Shown here: positions 7,881 through 15,592 of the stretch, piece after piece
Position numbering within the stretch: position 1 is the stretch's first letter
Layout: every line of letters begins with the position of its first letter
DNA from: JBLHKE01 sp047619485
GTDB lineage: Bacteria; Verrucomicrobiota; Verrucomicrobiia; Verrucomicrobiales; DEV007
Length of the DNA stretch: 20,286 nucleotides
Direction of reading: 5' to 3'
Assembly (NCBI GenBank): GCA_047619485.1
Contig: JBLHKE010000039.1
Location: 1-20,286 of the forward strand
Made by a program: the position numbers and the translations under genes
Notes under the pieces: model-generated
Seen by the model: the letters and a program-made list of their open reading frames with translations, nothing else
Databases searched by the model: none
What the model was told of the DNA's origin: nothing

Positions 7881-10010
7881 CTACTGTTTCCCTGCTAGCT
7901 TCAACAGGAAGGCGTAGTCGAAGGCGATTTCTTTGTAGCGGTCGTAGCGGCCGGTCGGTCCGCCGTGGCCGGCGGACATCTCGGTTTTCAGCATGAGCAG
8001 CTTGCTCTTGTCGCTGCGCTCGTGGCGCAGTTTGGCGACCCATTTGGCTGGCTCCCAATATTGGACTTGGGAGTCGTGCAGGCCGGCGATCACTAGGATG
8101 TTTGGGTAAGCTTTCTTCTCGACCTGATCATACGGGCTGTAGCTCAACATGTAGTCGTAGAACTCTTTCTCGTTGGGGTTGCCCCATTCGTCGTACTCCG
8201 AAGTCGTCAGCGGGATGGTGTCGTCGAGCATGGTGGTGACGACGTCGACGAAGGGGACGTCGGCGATGATACCGTTGAACAGGTCCGGTCGCAGGTTGGC
8301 GATCGCTCCCATCAGTAGACCGCCGGCGCTGCCGCCGTTGGCGTAGAGTTGCTCCTTGCAGGTGTAGCCTTCCTTGATGAGGTGCTCGGCACAGTCGATG
8401 AAGTCGAAGTAGGTGTTTTTCTTCTCCAGTAACCTGCCGTCCTCATACCACTGCCTCCCCATCTCTTGGCCGCCGCGGACGTGGGCGATGGCGTAGGCGA
8501 AGCCGCGATCGAGCAAGCTGACTCGGGCGCTGCCGAAGGACGGATCGGTGCTGTGTCCATATGAACCGTAGCTGTAGAGGAGCAGTGGTGCTTTACCGTT
8601 TTTTTCGAAACCCTTGCGGTAGACGATGGAGATCGGGACGCGGGTGCCGTCGCGGGCAGTCGTCCAGAGGCGCTCGCAAATATAATTGTCCGGGTCGTAG
8701 CCGCCGAGCACCGGGTCGCGCTTGAGCAAGACCTTCTCTCTCGTGCGCATGTTGTAGTCGAAGACGCTCTCAGGTGTTTTGAGCGAGCTGAACCCGAAGC
8801 GTAAGATCTCGGTGTCGAACTGCAGGTTCGTGTCGAGCCACGCCGTGTAGGCCGGCTCGCCGAAGTCGAGATTGTGCCATGCCCCTTCCGGATTCCGGAT
8901 GCGCATCTGGATGAGGGCGCCTGTCCGCTCGCTGACTACCAGGTAGTCTTTGAACACTTCGATGCTGCTGAGGTAGGTGTCCCCACGGTTGGGGATGATC
9001 TCAGTCCAATGCTCTTCGCCGGTCTTGTCGATCGGGCAGGACATCAGGCGGAAGTTCTTGGCGTCTTTGTTGGTGCGGACGTAGAAACGGTCGCCGAAGT
9101 GCTCGATGTCGTATTCTAAATCCCGGCGCCGGGGGGTGAACACTTTTGGTTTCGTGTTCGGCGCATCGGCATCGATCAGCTGGATCTCGTCACTGAGCGT
9201 CTGGCTGGATCCGATGACAATGAATTTGTCGGACTTTGCTTTGTAGACGTAGCAGTAGTAGGTCTCGTCTTTCTCCTCGTAGATGAGAACGTCATCTTCG
9301 ACCGGCGTGCCGAGGACGTGACGGTAGACCTGGTGGTCGCGCAGGGTGTCGGGGTCTTGCTTGGAATAGAAGATTGTCTTGTCGTCATTGGCCCAGGCGT
9401 GGTTGCCAGTGACGTTTGGAATTTTGTCGGCGAGTAGTTCGCCGGTGGTGAGATCTTTGACGCGCAGCTCGTAGAAGCGTCGGCCAACGGTGTCGACGGA
9501 GAACACCAAGAGGTTCTCGTTGCTGGAGACGTCGCCGTCGTCGAGCTCGTAGAAGTCGTGGCCTTCGGCCATCGACGGGACGTCGAGGAGGATTTGTTCT
9601 TTGTCAGGATCCCCGACAGGGTAACGGCAGTGGAGCGGGTATTCTTCGCCGTCGCGGTGGCGCGTGTAGTATTCGAAGTTGCGATCGCGATCAGGGACTG
9701 TGGAGTCGTCTTGCTTGATGCGACCCTTGATCTCCTTGAAGAGAGTTTTTTGCAGAAGCTTGGTGTCGGCCATCTTGGCCTCATGGTAGGCGTTCTCGGC
9801 TTTGAGGTAGTCGGTGACTTCTGGATTATCTCGATCGCGCAGCCAGAAATAGGGATCTTGGCGGACGTGCCCGTGGGGAGATTTGAGTTCGTGTGGGACG
9901 CGCTTGGCGATCGGTTCGGTCGGAGATTCGGCCATGATGGTTGGTTGGAACGTGGCGCACCACAGGATCGCGGTGGCGATTAGCCGAAGCTGGTGGCGGG
10001 TAGGAGACAT
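7881..10010 (-). CDS. exported S9A oligopeptidase B-like serine peptidase
   Basis: A 709-residue prolyl oligopeptidase family enzyme that cleaves peptides inside a propeller-capped alpha/beta hydrolase. The N-terminal signal peptide ends near residue 27 (TIMA before ESPTE), so it acts outside the cytoplasm. DPYFWLRDRDNPEV near residues 52-65 is the hallmark start of the protease II/oligopeptidase B branch. About residues 80-420 make up the beta-propeller and the rest the hydrolase domain. The triad is complete: Ser561 in GGSAGG, Asp646 in GLHDSQV and His682 in SAGHGG. The length fits the family. Oligopeptidase B proper cuts after Arg or Lys; whether this one shares that specificity is not clear from sequence alone. 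It is transcribed toward the DUF4846 gene and divergently from a response regulator gene, and is flanked by two near-identical palindromic repeats. Confidence 0.95.
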   Translation of the reverse strand: MSPTRHQLRLIATAILWCATFQPTIMAESPTEPIAKRVPHELKSPHGHVRQDPYFWLRDRDNPEVTDYLKAENAYHEAKMADTKLLQKTLFKEIKGRIKQDDSTVPDRDRNFEYYTRHRDGEEYPLHCRYPVGDPDKEQILLDVPSMAEGHDFYELDDGDVSSNENLLVFSVDTVGRRFYELRVKDLTTGELLADKIPNVTGNHAWANDDKTIFYSKQDPDTLRDHQVYRHVLGTPVEDDVLIYEEKDETYYCYVYKAKSDKFIVIGSSQTLSDEIQLIDADAPNTKPKVFTPRRRDLEYDIEHFGDRFYVRTNKDAKNFRLMSCPIDKTGEEHWTEIIPNRGDTYLSSIEVFKDYLVVSERTGALIQMRIRNPEGAWHNLDFGEPAYTAWLDTNLQFDTEILRFGFSSLKTPESVFDYNMRTREKVLLKRDPVLGGYDPDNYICERLWTTARDGTRVPISIVYRKGFEKNGKAPLLLYSYGSYGHSTDPSFGSARVSLLDRGFAYAIAHVRGGQEMGRQWYEDGRLLEKKNTYFDFIDCAEHLIKEGYTCKEQLYANGGSAGGLLMGAIANLRPDLFNGIIADVPFVDVVTTMLDDTIPLTTSEYDEWGNPNEKEFYDYMLSYSPYDQVEKKAYPNILVIAGLHDSQVQYWEPAKWVAKLRHERSDKSKLLMLKTEMSAGHGGPTGRYDRYKEIAFDYAFLLKLAGKQ

Positions 10011-10081
10011 TGAGGTGGTGGTTCTGAGACTGGCTTTGCCCAGAGCAGAAAGGAAATGAGACAGTGATAGGCTTGGGCTCT

Positions 10082-10109
10082 GGGCTTCGATTGCAAATCG
10101 AAGTTATGG
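10082..10109. repeat. 28-nt palindromic repeat, copy B
   Basis: Same element as at 7848-7875 (27 of 28 bases; one C to T change near the right end), same orientation, with the hairpin at 10085-10103. It lies 72 bases upstream of the oligopeptidase start, in the divergent spacer shared with the response regulator gene. Being upstream of both genes, it cannot be a terminator for either. Confidence 0.7.
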
Positions 10110-10117
10110 ATAGTCGG

Positions 10118-10142
10118 TGAAATTTAGAAATTTCATTATAAT
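10118..10142 (+). promoter_or_regulatory. candidate promoter with overlapping perfect palindrome
   Basis: TGAAATTT-AG-AAATTTCA at 10118-10135 is a perfect eight-base inverted repeat with a two-base centre. It directly abuts a consensus -10 box, TATAAT, at 10137-10142, about 60 bases upstream of the response regulator ATG. No good -35 hexamer is visible at 16-18 bases; the palindrome fills most of that spacer, as an operator or activator site would. It could instead regulate the divergent peptidase gene. Confidence 0.35.
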
Positions 10143-10202
10143 AATCATAATATTTGCAAAAACTATCCAAAACGATTAAATTCTTCTGATATTCCAACAA
10201 AG

Positions 10203-10880
10203 ATGATCACACTCAACGAAAATAATAAGAAGGGCACGCTGCTGGTGGTAGAAGACGAGAAGCCGCTTCTGCAGTTCTTGGTGAGTTTGCTGTCTAAAGA
10301 ATACCACGTATTTGCTGCTGGAAATGCCTTAGAGGCGGGCACCATCGTGGAGCGGCAAGCGATCGATGTGGTGATTTGTGATCACGAGATGCCTGGTGAA
10401 AAAGGCCTCGATTTCCTGACTCGCATGCGGACGGCGTTTCCGAAGTTGCAGCGGATTTTGTTGACCGGGCACACTGGGAGCGAGGTCGTGATGAAGGCGA
10501 TCAACGAGGGCGACGTGTTGAAATTTTTGCCGAAGCCTTCGTCACCGAAGGAGGTGTTTGAAGCTGTGGAGATGGGGCTTGAGGCGAAGGCTGCGATGGA
10601 GCGCTCCGAGCGGGCCGCAGTGGAGAATGAGGGACTGCGCAAGCAGATCGAGGATGTGCCCTCGCTGGCAAACAAGATGGCAAAGACGACGAAACAGGCG
10701 TGGAAGTTTTTGGGGACAGCGCTCCTGACGATGTCAATTTCTGCGGCTTCGTTCTTAGTCTTAGGGACGGTGGCGATCTTGGCACTCTACGTGTTGAAGA
10801 CCTGGATTGGGGTGAGTCTTTTTGAGGACATGCACTTCGAGGATATCATTACCTCGGTGAAGGGGGCGATCGGGTTTTAG
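10203..10880 (+). CDS. response regulator with C-terminal transmembrane helix
   Basis: A 225-residue protein. Residues about 11-130 form a CheY-like receiver domain: acidic residues Glu17-Asp18-Glu19, phosphoacceptor Asp60 in CDHEMPG, Thr88 in LLTGHTG and Lys111 in LPKP. A charged helical linker at about 120-165 leads to a hydrophobic segment at about 169-198 that reads as one or two membrane helices, then a short tail. There is no DNA-binding, HD-GYP or GGDEF output domain. The likely role is phosphorylation-dependent signalling at the inner membrane, with a partner histidine kinase encoded elsewhere. The receiver resembles RpfG/HD-GYP-type ones, so loss of an output domain is possible. No Shine-Dalgarno sequence precedes the ATG; the 5' region is very AT-rich. 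Divergent from the oligopeptidase gene. Confidence 0.9.
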   Translation: MITLNENNKKGTLLVVEDEKPLLQFLVSLLSKEYHVFAAGNALEAGTIVERQAIDVVICDHEMPGEKGLDFLTRMRTAFPKLQRILLTGHTGSEVVMKAINEGDVLKFLPKPSSPKEVFEAVEMGLEAKAAMERSERAAVENEGLRKQIEDVPSLANKMAKTTKQAWKFLGTALLTMSISAASFLVLGTVAILALYVLKTWIGVSLFEDMHFEDIITSVKGAIGF

Positions 10881-10975
10881 GCCTGTGGGCGGCTTCGCCT
10901 GGTGAAAGGTGGGAAGGTGAAAAGTGAAAGGTCTTTGCTGCCTTCGACTTGGCGAAAGTGGGAAAGTTAAAGCTT

Positions 10976-11036
10976 AAAAGTGGTTTGGGTCTTCGGCCTT
11001 TGAGTTGAGCGGGAGCGAGACGCCCCAGCCACTTTT
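10976..11036 (-). terminator. possible terminator of the DUF1501 gene
   Basis: AAAAGTGG at 10976-10983 and CCACTTTT at 11029-11036 are perfect inverted copies directly after the DUF1501 stop. Read on the - strand the structure ends in CCACTTTT. The loop is long (45 bases), so the call is weak; it could also serve the converging response regulator gene. Confidence 0.3.
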
Positions 11037-11037
11037 T

Positions 11038-12459
11038 CTATGCGATGATGTCGTGGACGACTTTGCCGTGGACGTCTGTTAGGCGGAAGTCGCGGCCGGC
11101 TGAGCGGTAGGTTAGCGACTCGTGGTCGAATCCTAGCAGGTGGAGAATAGTCGCGTGCAGGTCGTGGACGTGGACGGGGTTCTCGACGGCTTTGAAGCCG
11201 AAGTCGTCGGTGGCACCGTGGACATGGCCACCTTTGACACCACCGCCGGCCATCCACATGGTGAACCCATGATGGTTGTGGTCGCGACCGTTGATCTTGC
11301 CCTGGTTGGAACCGGGTTTTGGCATTTCGACGGCGGGGGTGCGACCGAACTCGCCGCCCCAGATTACCAGTGTGTCTTCTAGCATGCCGCGTTGTTTGAG
11401 GTCGGTGAGCAGGGCGCCGATCGCTTGGTCGCACTCTTTGGCGAGACGGCGATGGTTGGTTTCGAGGTCGTCGTGGCTGTCCCACGGCTGTCCGGCGCCG
11501 TGCCAGAGTTGCACGTAGCGGACGCCACGCTCGACGAGGCGTCGGGCGATGAGTGTCTGGCGACCGTGGACGCCGCCGCCATAGAGGTCGCGGATATGTT
11601 GCGGTTCGCGCTTGATGTCGAAGGCGTCGGTGGCGTCCATCTGCATCCGGTAGGCGAGTTCGAAGGATTGGAGGCGCGACTCGAGAGCTGCGTCTTCCTG
11701 GCGGCGTTCTTGGTGGCGTCGGTTGAGCTGTTGGAGGAGGTCGAGTTGGTGACGCTGTTCGCGTTTGGAGAGCGACGTGTTCTTGATGTGCTCGATGAGC
11801 TTGTTCGGCTCGGTGTGTTTGGTGTCGATGTGCACGCCCTGGTAGACGCCGGGGAGGAAGCCGGCTTGCCAGTTCTGCGATTCTTGGATCGGGTAACCAC
11901 CTGGGCACATGGTGATGAAGCCCGGGAGGTTCTGGTTTTCTGAACCGAGCCCATAGGTGACCCACGAGCCGACACTCGGGCGGACTAGGCGTGACTCGCC
12001 GCAGTTCATGAGGAGCAGCGACGGCTCGTGATTCGGGACGTCGGCGTGCATCGAGCGAATGACGCAGAGCTCGTCAGCGGAGCGGGCGACGTTGGGGAAA
12101 AGCTCGCTGATCTCCAGTCCACTCTGGCCGTATTTTTGGAAGCTGTAAGGTGATTTGAGCGCGGCGCCAGTTGGTCGCTCGGTGCGGAGATCGAGGGGGA
12201 TTTTTTTGCCGTCGTATTTGGTGAGCTCTGGCTTGGGGTCGAAGGTGTCGACCTGGGATGGACCACCGTTCATGAACAGGTGGATGACGCGTTTGGCGCG
12301 GGCTGGGAAGTGCGGTTGTTTGGGGGTGAGGGGATTGAGTAGGGGCGTGGCAGCGGCTTGGTCGGAAAATAGGGACGATAGGGCGAGGGAGCCGAGTCCC
12401 ATGCCGGAGCGGGTGAGGAAATCTCGGCGAGTGTAGGGGTTTTGGGGTGGGTGATTCAT
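11038..12459 (-). CDS. DUF1501 family protein with Tat signal
   Basis: A 473-residue member of DUF1501, related to the alkaline phosphatase/sulfatase fold and abundant in Planctomycetota and Verrucomicrobiota. A twin-arginine signal (RRDFL at 11-15, then a Gly/Ala/Leu-rich hydrophobic stretch) predicts folded export by Tat. Recognisable segments are VIHLFMNGGPSQVDTFDPKP near residue 60, GLEISELFPN, VIRSMHADVPNHEPSLL, VRYVQLWHGAGQPWDSHDDL, IWGGEFGRTP and DHNHHGFTMWMAGGG. The His and Asp residues in these are candidate metal ligands. It lies 132 bases downstream of the DUF1553 gene on the same strand. Such pairs recur as two-gene units and are thought to act on polysaccharide or other polymer substrates outside the cytoplasm, but no reaction is established. 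Confidence 0.93.
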   Translation of the reverse strand: MNHPPQNPYTRRDFLTRSGMGLGSLALSSLFSDQAAATPLLNPLTPKQPHFPARAKRVIHLFMNGGPSQVDTFDPKPELTKYDGKKIPLDLRTERPTGAALKSPYSFQKYGQSGLEISELFPNVARSADELCVIRSMHADVPNHEPSLLLMNCGESRLVRPSVGSWVTYGLGSENQNLPGFITMCPGGYPIQESQNWQAGFLPGVYQGVHIDTKHTEPNKLIEHIKNTSLSKREQRHQLDLLQQLNRRHQERRQEDAALESRLQSFELAYRMQMDATDAFDIKREPQHIRDLYGGGVHGRQTLIARRLVERGVRYVQLWHGAGQPWDSHDDLETNHRRLAKECDQAIGALLTDLKQRGMLEDTLVIWGGEFGRTPAVEMPKPGSNQGKINGRDHNHHGFTMWMAGGGVKGGHVHGATDDFGFKAVENPVHVHDLHATILHLLGFDHESLTYRSAGRDFRLTDVHGKVVHDIIA

Positions 12460-12591
12460 CTGTGCGTGAGTACGAACTTCAACTGCCGTCGTGCTGAGTC
12501 ATCGTGCTGGCTTGGGCTGTGTGCTTGGGATTTGGGGCGTTAAAGTTGCTGGATTCTTCGTTAGGCTTTGGGAACGGGCGTTCGGTTCTCG

Positions 12592-15483
12592 TTAATCCAC
12601 GAACGCGAACTCGTTGGTTGATAGCAATGCCTGAGCATACTGTTGCCAGGGGCTCGGGCGTTTTTTTGGTGGGGTGAAACTCTCTTGGTAGCTCCACGTC
12701 TTCTGCTGGGACTTGATGATGGGGTTCCAATGGAAGCTGTCGTGGGATTCGTTCTGGCCACAGGCGACGATGAGATCTAGGTGGGCGCCTTTCTCCAGCT
12801 GGACTGCCGGTAGCTCGAACGCTTGGTCGGACTGCGGGGGGATTATTTTACTCGCGAGTTCGGAGGAGCCGTTGGCGACGGCCGTGACGATGATGCCGTC
12901 GCTCATCTGGGCCGGGAGGTGCACTGAACTGGCCAGGCTGTATGCGCCTTTTTCAGGGGCTACAAACCGGGCGATCGCTTTGTAATTTTGACCGTGTCCA
13001 GGGTGACCACCGCCGCGGTTGAGACTGACCCAGCCGGTGGTTGGGTGGGGGAGCGTTTTGCCGTTCTGATAGCCAGAACCGGTAAACAGCTCGAACGGGG
13101 TGAAGGCCACTTTGCCGTTCTCGAATGAGCCGTAGCCATGTTGCCAGCGTGGGCTGGTCTGTGGGGCTTGCTGGGCGGTTTTGATAAAGCGCTTGCCGAT
13201 TTCGACCTCGTCAGGGTCGGGGGTTCGGGAAAAAATCTGGCGGTAGAGCTGGGCGATTCTTTGTTCGGGATTCCCCTCGGTCAGAGTGGACGAGAGCTTG
13301 CTTGCGAGTTCCTCGATGAACGGGCTGTTCATCATGTAGAGCGCCTGTTGAGGCACCGTGGTCTGGTGGCGCTGTGCGCAATGGGCATCGGGGCTGGCGA
13401 AGTCGAAGGTGCGGAAGACGCTCTCCAAATTCTGTCGTTCGACCTGGCTATAGATCGTGCGGCGGAAGGTGAAGGGCGTTTTTGAGATCTTGTAAGGGCG
13501 GCCGAACCTATTTGCGTCGAGTTGCCCGGTGGCCTGGATGAGGGAGTCGCGCAGCGCCTCGAAGTCGAGGCGCTTGCGGTTGGCGTGCCAGTAGAATTGG
13601 TTGGCGGGGTCGATGCTGGCTTTGTCTGCCGCGTGAGCTGAACTCTGCTGGAAGGTTGCTGACAACAAGATCTGGCGGTGGAGTTGTTTCAACGACCAGC
13701 CTGCTTCCATAAAGCGATGGGCAAGATGATCCAGTAGCTGGGGGTGCGAGGGCGGGTCGCTGCGCAGTCCGAAATCGCTAGGGGTGGAGACGAGGGCTTG
13801 GCCGAAATGCTGTAGCCACACGCGGTTGATGATGACTCTGGCGGTCAGCGGGTTGTCCCGGCTGGTGATGTGTTGGGCCATCTCCAGGCGACCGCTAGAA
13901 TTTTTAGGGAACGGTTTCTGAGCCTCCCCGGCGACGATGGCTGGAAACTGCCGTGGGACTTTCGGCCCGCGGTTTCCCTGTTGGCCGCGGATGAAGATGT
14001 AGGGTTCGTCGGGCTGGTTGCGGTCGACCATCACCATGCCGCGCGGTGGGGCGCCGGGGTGTTCGGTCTCGTGCTTGGCGACCTCGCGGCGGAGCTTGCG
14101 CACCTGCTGCTGGTCGGGGGTCGGGAGTTGGCCGAAGAGCTGGTCGAGCGGGACGTCGTTTGGGGTGCCGGCGCCATAGAGGAGCTGGCGGATCTGTTCC
14201 CGCGCAGGTTTTTCGTGAGGCTCGATCTGGCTGTCGTGGGCAAAGAGTTTGGCGTAAGCTGCTGCGAGATCGTGGAGGTTGGTGATGGACTTGTCTTTCA
14301 GCGCAAGCGTGACCCGCGGGTTCGTTTTTGGGTTCGCGAAAATGGCAGCGAGTTGGTTCGGTACCTCGGCGGCGAAGCTCTCGGTCGGAAGATCGAAGCA
14401 CGATTTCCATGCGGCAAAAATCGGGTCATCGGCTGGTTTGGCGTTTACGAAGTCGCGCCAGCGGAGAAGGAAGGCTTGGACGAGGCCGCGCTCGGAGGCG
14501 AGTTTTTTGAGGTCACTGTCGTTTTTGCCGTGGCCGTCTTTGAGGGCGATGAGGTATTTCTTCAACTGCTCTTCGCCGCGCTGGTCGTCGAGGCGTTTCT
14601 GGAGGTGTTCAGTGACCTTAGATTTCTTCGTTGCGAGCAGATTTTTGAATGCTTCGGTCTCGGCCGTCTGCGGTTGCGGACCGAGCAGCGGGAGCTCCTT
14701 TGGCTCCTCTGAACTGGCGAAAATACCGTAAAGCGAATAGTAATCAGCGGTCGGAATTGGATCGTATTTGTGATCATGACAGCGCGAACAGGCGACCGTG
14801 AGCGCCATGGTACCGCGGGTGACGACATCGATGCGGTCGTCGATGATGTCAGGTTGGCGATTGAGAAAGCGGCGTCCGACGGTGAGGAATCCCATCGCGG
14901 CGAGGTGCTTCTTATCGGCATCTGCTGTGACGATCTGATCGGCCGCGATCTGGTAATTGACGAACTGGTCGTAGGGCATGTCCTCGTTGAGCGCGCGGAT
15001 GACCCAGTCGCGGTAGGTGTAAGCGTAAGGATACTGGCGGGCTTCTTGGAAGACGTAACCCTTGGTGTCTGCATAACGGGCGATGTCGAGCCAGTGGCGG
15101 CCCCAGCGCTCACCGTAGTTCGGGGATGCCAGTAGTTGGTCGATCACCTTTCCGAACGCCTCTGGTGACTGGTCGTGGACGAAGGCTTCGGTTTCCTCAA
15201 GGCTCGGATTGAGCCCGGTCAGGGTGAGGTAGACGCGGCGCAAAAGCGTGCGGCGATCCGCCGGGAGTGAGGGGGTGAGCTTGTTCTCCTCAAGCTTGGC
15301 CAAGACGAAGTGGTCGAGTGGTTGTTCCGGCCAGGATTGGTCGGAGACGGTCGGCAGCGAAGGATTGCTGATCGCTTGGAAAGCCCAATGCACCTTCGAT
15401 TTTCGCTCGATCAGCTCTGATGCGTCAGAGACTGGGACGAGGGCGGCGAGGGCAAAGGTGATTAATTGGAGGAGTCGGGGCAT
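12592..15483 (-). CDS. DUF1549/DUF1553 (PSD1-type) exported protein
   Basis: A 963-residue exported protein. After a signal peptide (MPRLLQLITFALAALVPVSDA) comes the DUF1549 region, with PLDHFVLAKLE near 55, NYGERWGRHWLDIARYADTKG near 130 and CSRCHDHKYDPI (Cys232, Cys235, His236), a c-type haem-like CxxCH motif. The DUF1553 region spans about 530-770, with RVIINRVWLQHFGQ, GWSLKQLHRQILLS and ESVFRTFDFASPDAHCAQR. A C-terminal stretch of about 150 residues, from YGSFENGKVAF on, looks like a beta-rich module. Many relatives carry an N-terminal Planctomycete cytochrome c domain; here DUF1549 starts almost directly after the signal. The partner DUF1501 gene follows on the same strand. The function is unknown; an electron-transfer or polymer-degrading role is often suggested from context only. 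Confidence 0.93.
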   Translation of the reverse strand: MPRLLQLITFALAALVPVSDASELIERKSKVHWAFQAISNPSLPTVSDQSWPEQPLDHFVLAKLEENKLTPSLPADRRTLLRRVYLTLTGLNPSLEETEAFVHDQSPEAFGKVIDQLLASPNYGERWGRHWLDIARYADTKGYVFQEARQYPYAYTYRDWVIRALNEDMPYDQFVNYQIAADQIVTADADKKHLAAMGFLTVGRRFLNRQPDIIDDRIDVVTRGTMALTVACSRCHDHKYDPIPTADYYSLYGIFASSEEPKELPLLGPQPQTAETEAFKNLLATKKSKVTEHLQKRLDDQRGEEQLKKYLIALKDGHGKNDSDLKKLASERGLVQAFLLRWRDFVNAKPADDPIFAAWKSCFDLPTESFAAEVPNQLAAIFANPKTNPRVTLALKDKSITNLHDLAAAYAKLFAHDSQIEPHEKPAREQIRQLLYGAGTPNDVPLDQLFGQLPTPDQQQVRKLRREVAKHETEHPGAPPRGMVMVDRNQPDEPYIFIRGQQGNRGPKVPRQFPAIVAGEAQKPFPKNSSGRLEMAQHITSRDNPLTARVIINRVWLQHFGQALVSTPSDFGLRSDPPSHPQLLDHLAHRFMEAGWSLKQLHRQILLSATFQQSSAHAADKASIDPANQFYWHANRKRLDFEALRDSLIQATGQLDANRFGRPYKISKTPFTFRRTIYSQVERQNLESVFRTFDFASPDAHCAQRHQTTVPQQALYMMNSPFIEELASKLSSTLTEGNPEQRIAQLYRQIFSRTPDPDEVEIGKRFIKTAQQAPQTSPRWQHGYGSFENGKVAFTPFELFTGSGYQNGKTLPHPTTGWVSLNRGGGHPGHGQNYKAIARFVAPEKGAYSLASSVHLPAQMSDGIIVTAVANGSSELASKIIPPQSDQAFELPAVQLEKGAHLDLIVACGQNESHDSFHWNPIIKSQQKTWSYQESFTPPKKRPSPWQQYAQALLSTNEFAFVD

Positions 15484-15592
15484 CCGGATTTAAGCTATTC
15501 TGGAAATGATGACCTTCAAACATGGAAATCTTACGCTTGGCGGCGATTTTTGATTCGATTTGCAATTCATTGCCGGGTCGGCTTGGTGGTGG

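Noticed and set aside
10901..10930. Purine-rich tract with GGTGAAA-like repeats
   Set aside because: It is too short and irregular to call a tandem repeat, and no function can be supported.
10967..11965. 332-residue open frame on the - strand
   Set aside because: It overlaps the DUF1501 gene in another frame, is dominated by Arg and Pro, and shows no domain. It is a product of high GC.
13870..14712. 280-residue open frame on the + strand
   Set aside because: It is antisense to the well-supported DUF1553 gene, has no ribosome site and shows no recognisable motif.
15560..15592. TTG start for the DUF885 protein
   Set aside because: It would put eleven residues rich in Trp ahead of a complete signal peptide; the ATG at 15593 is better.
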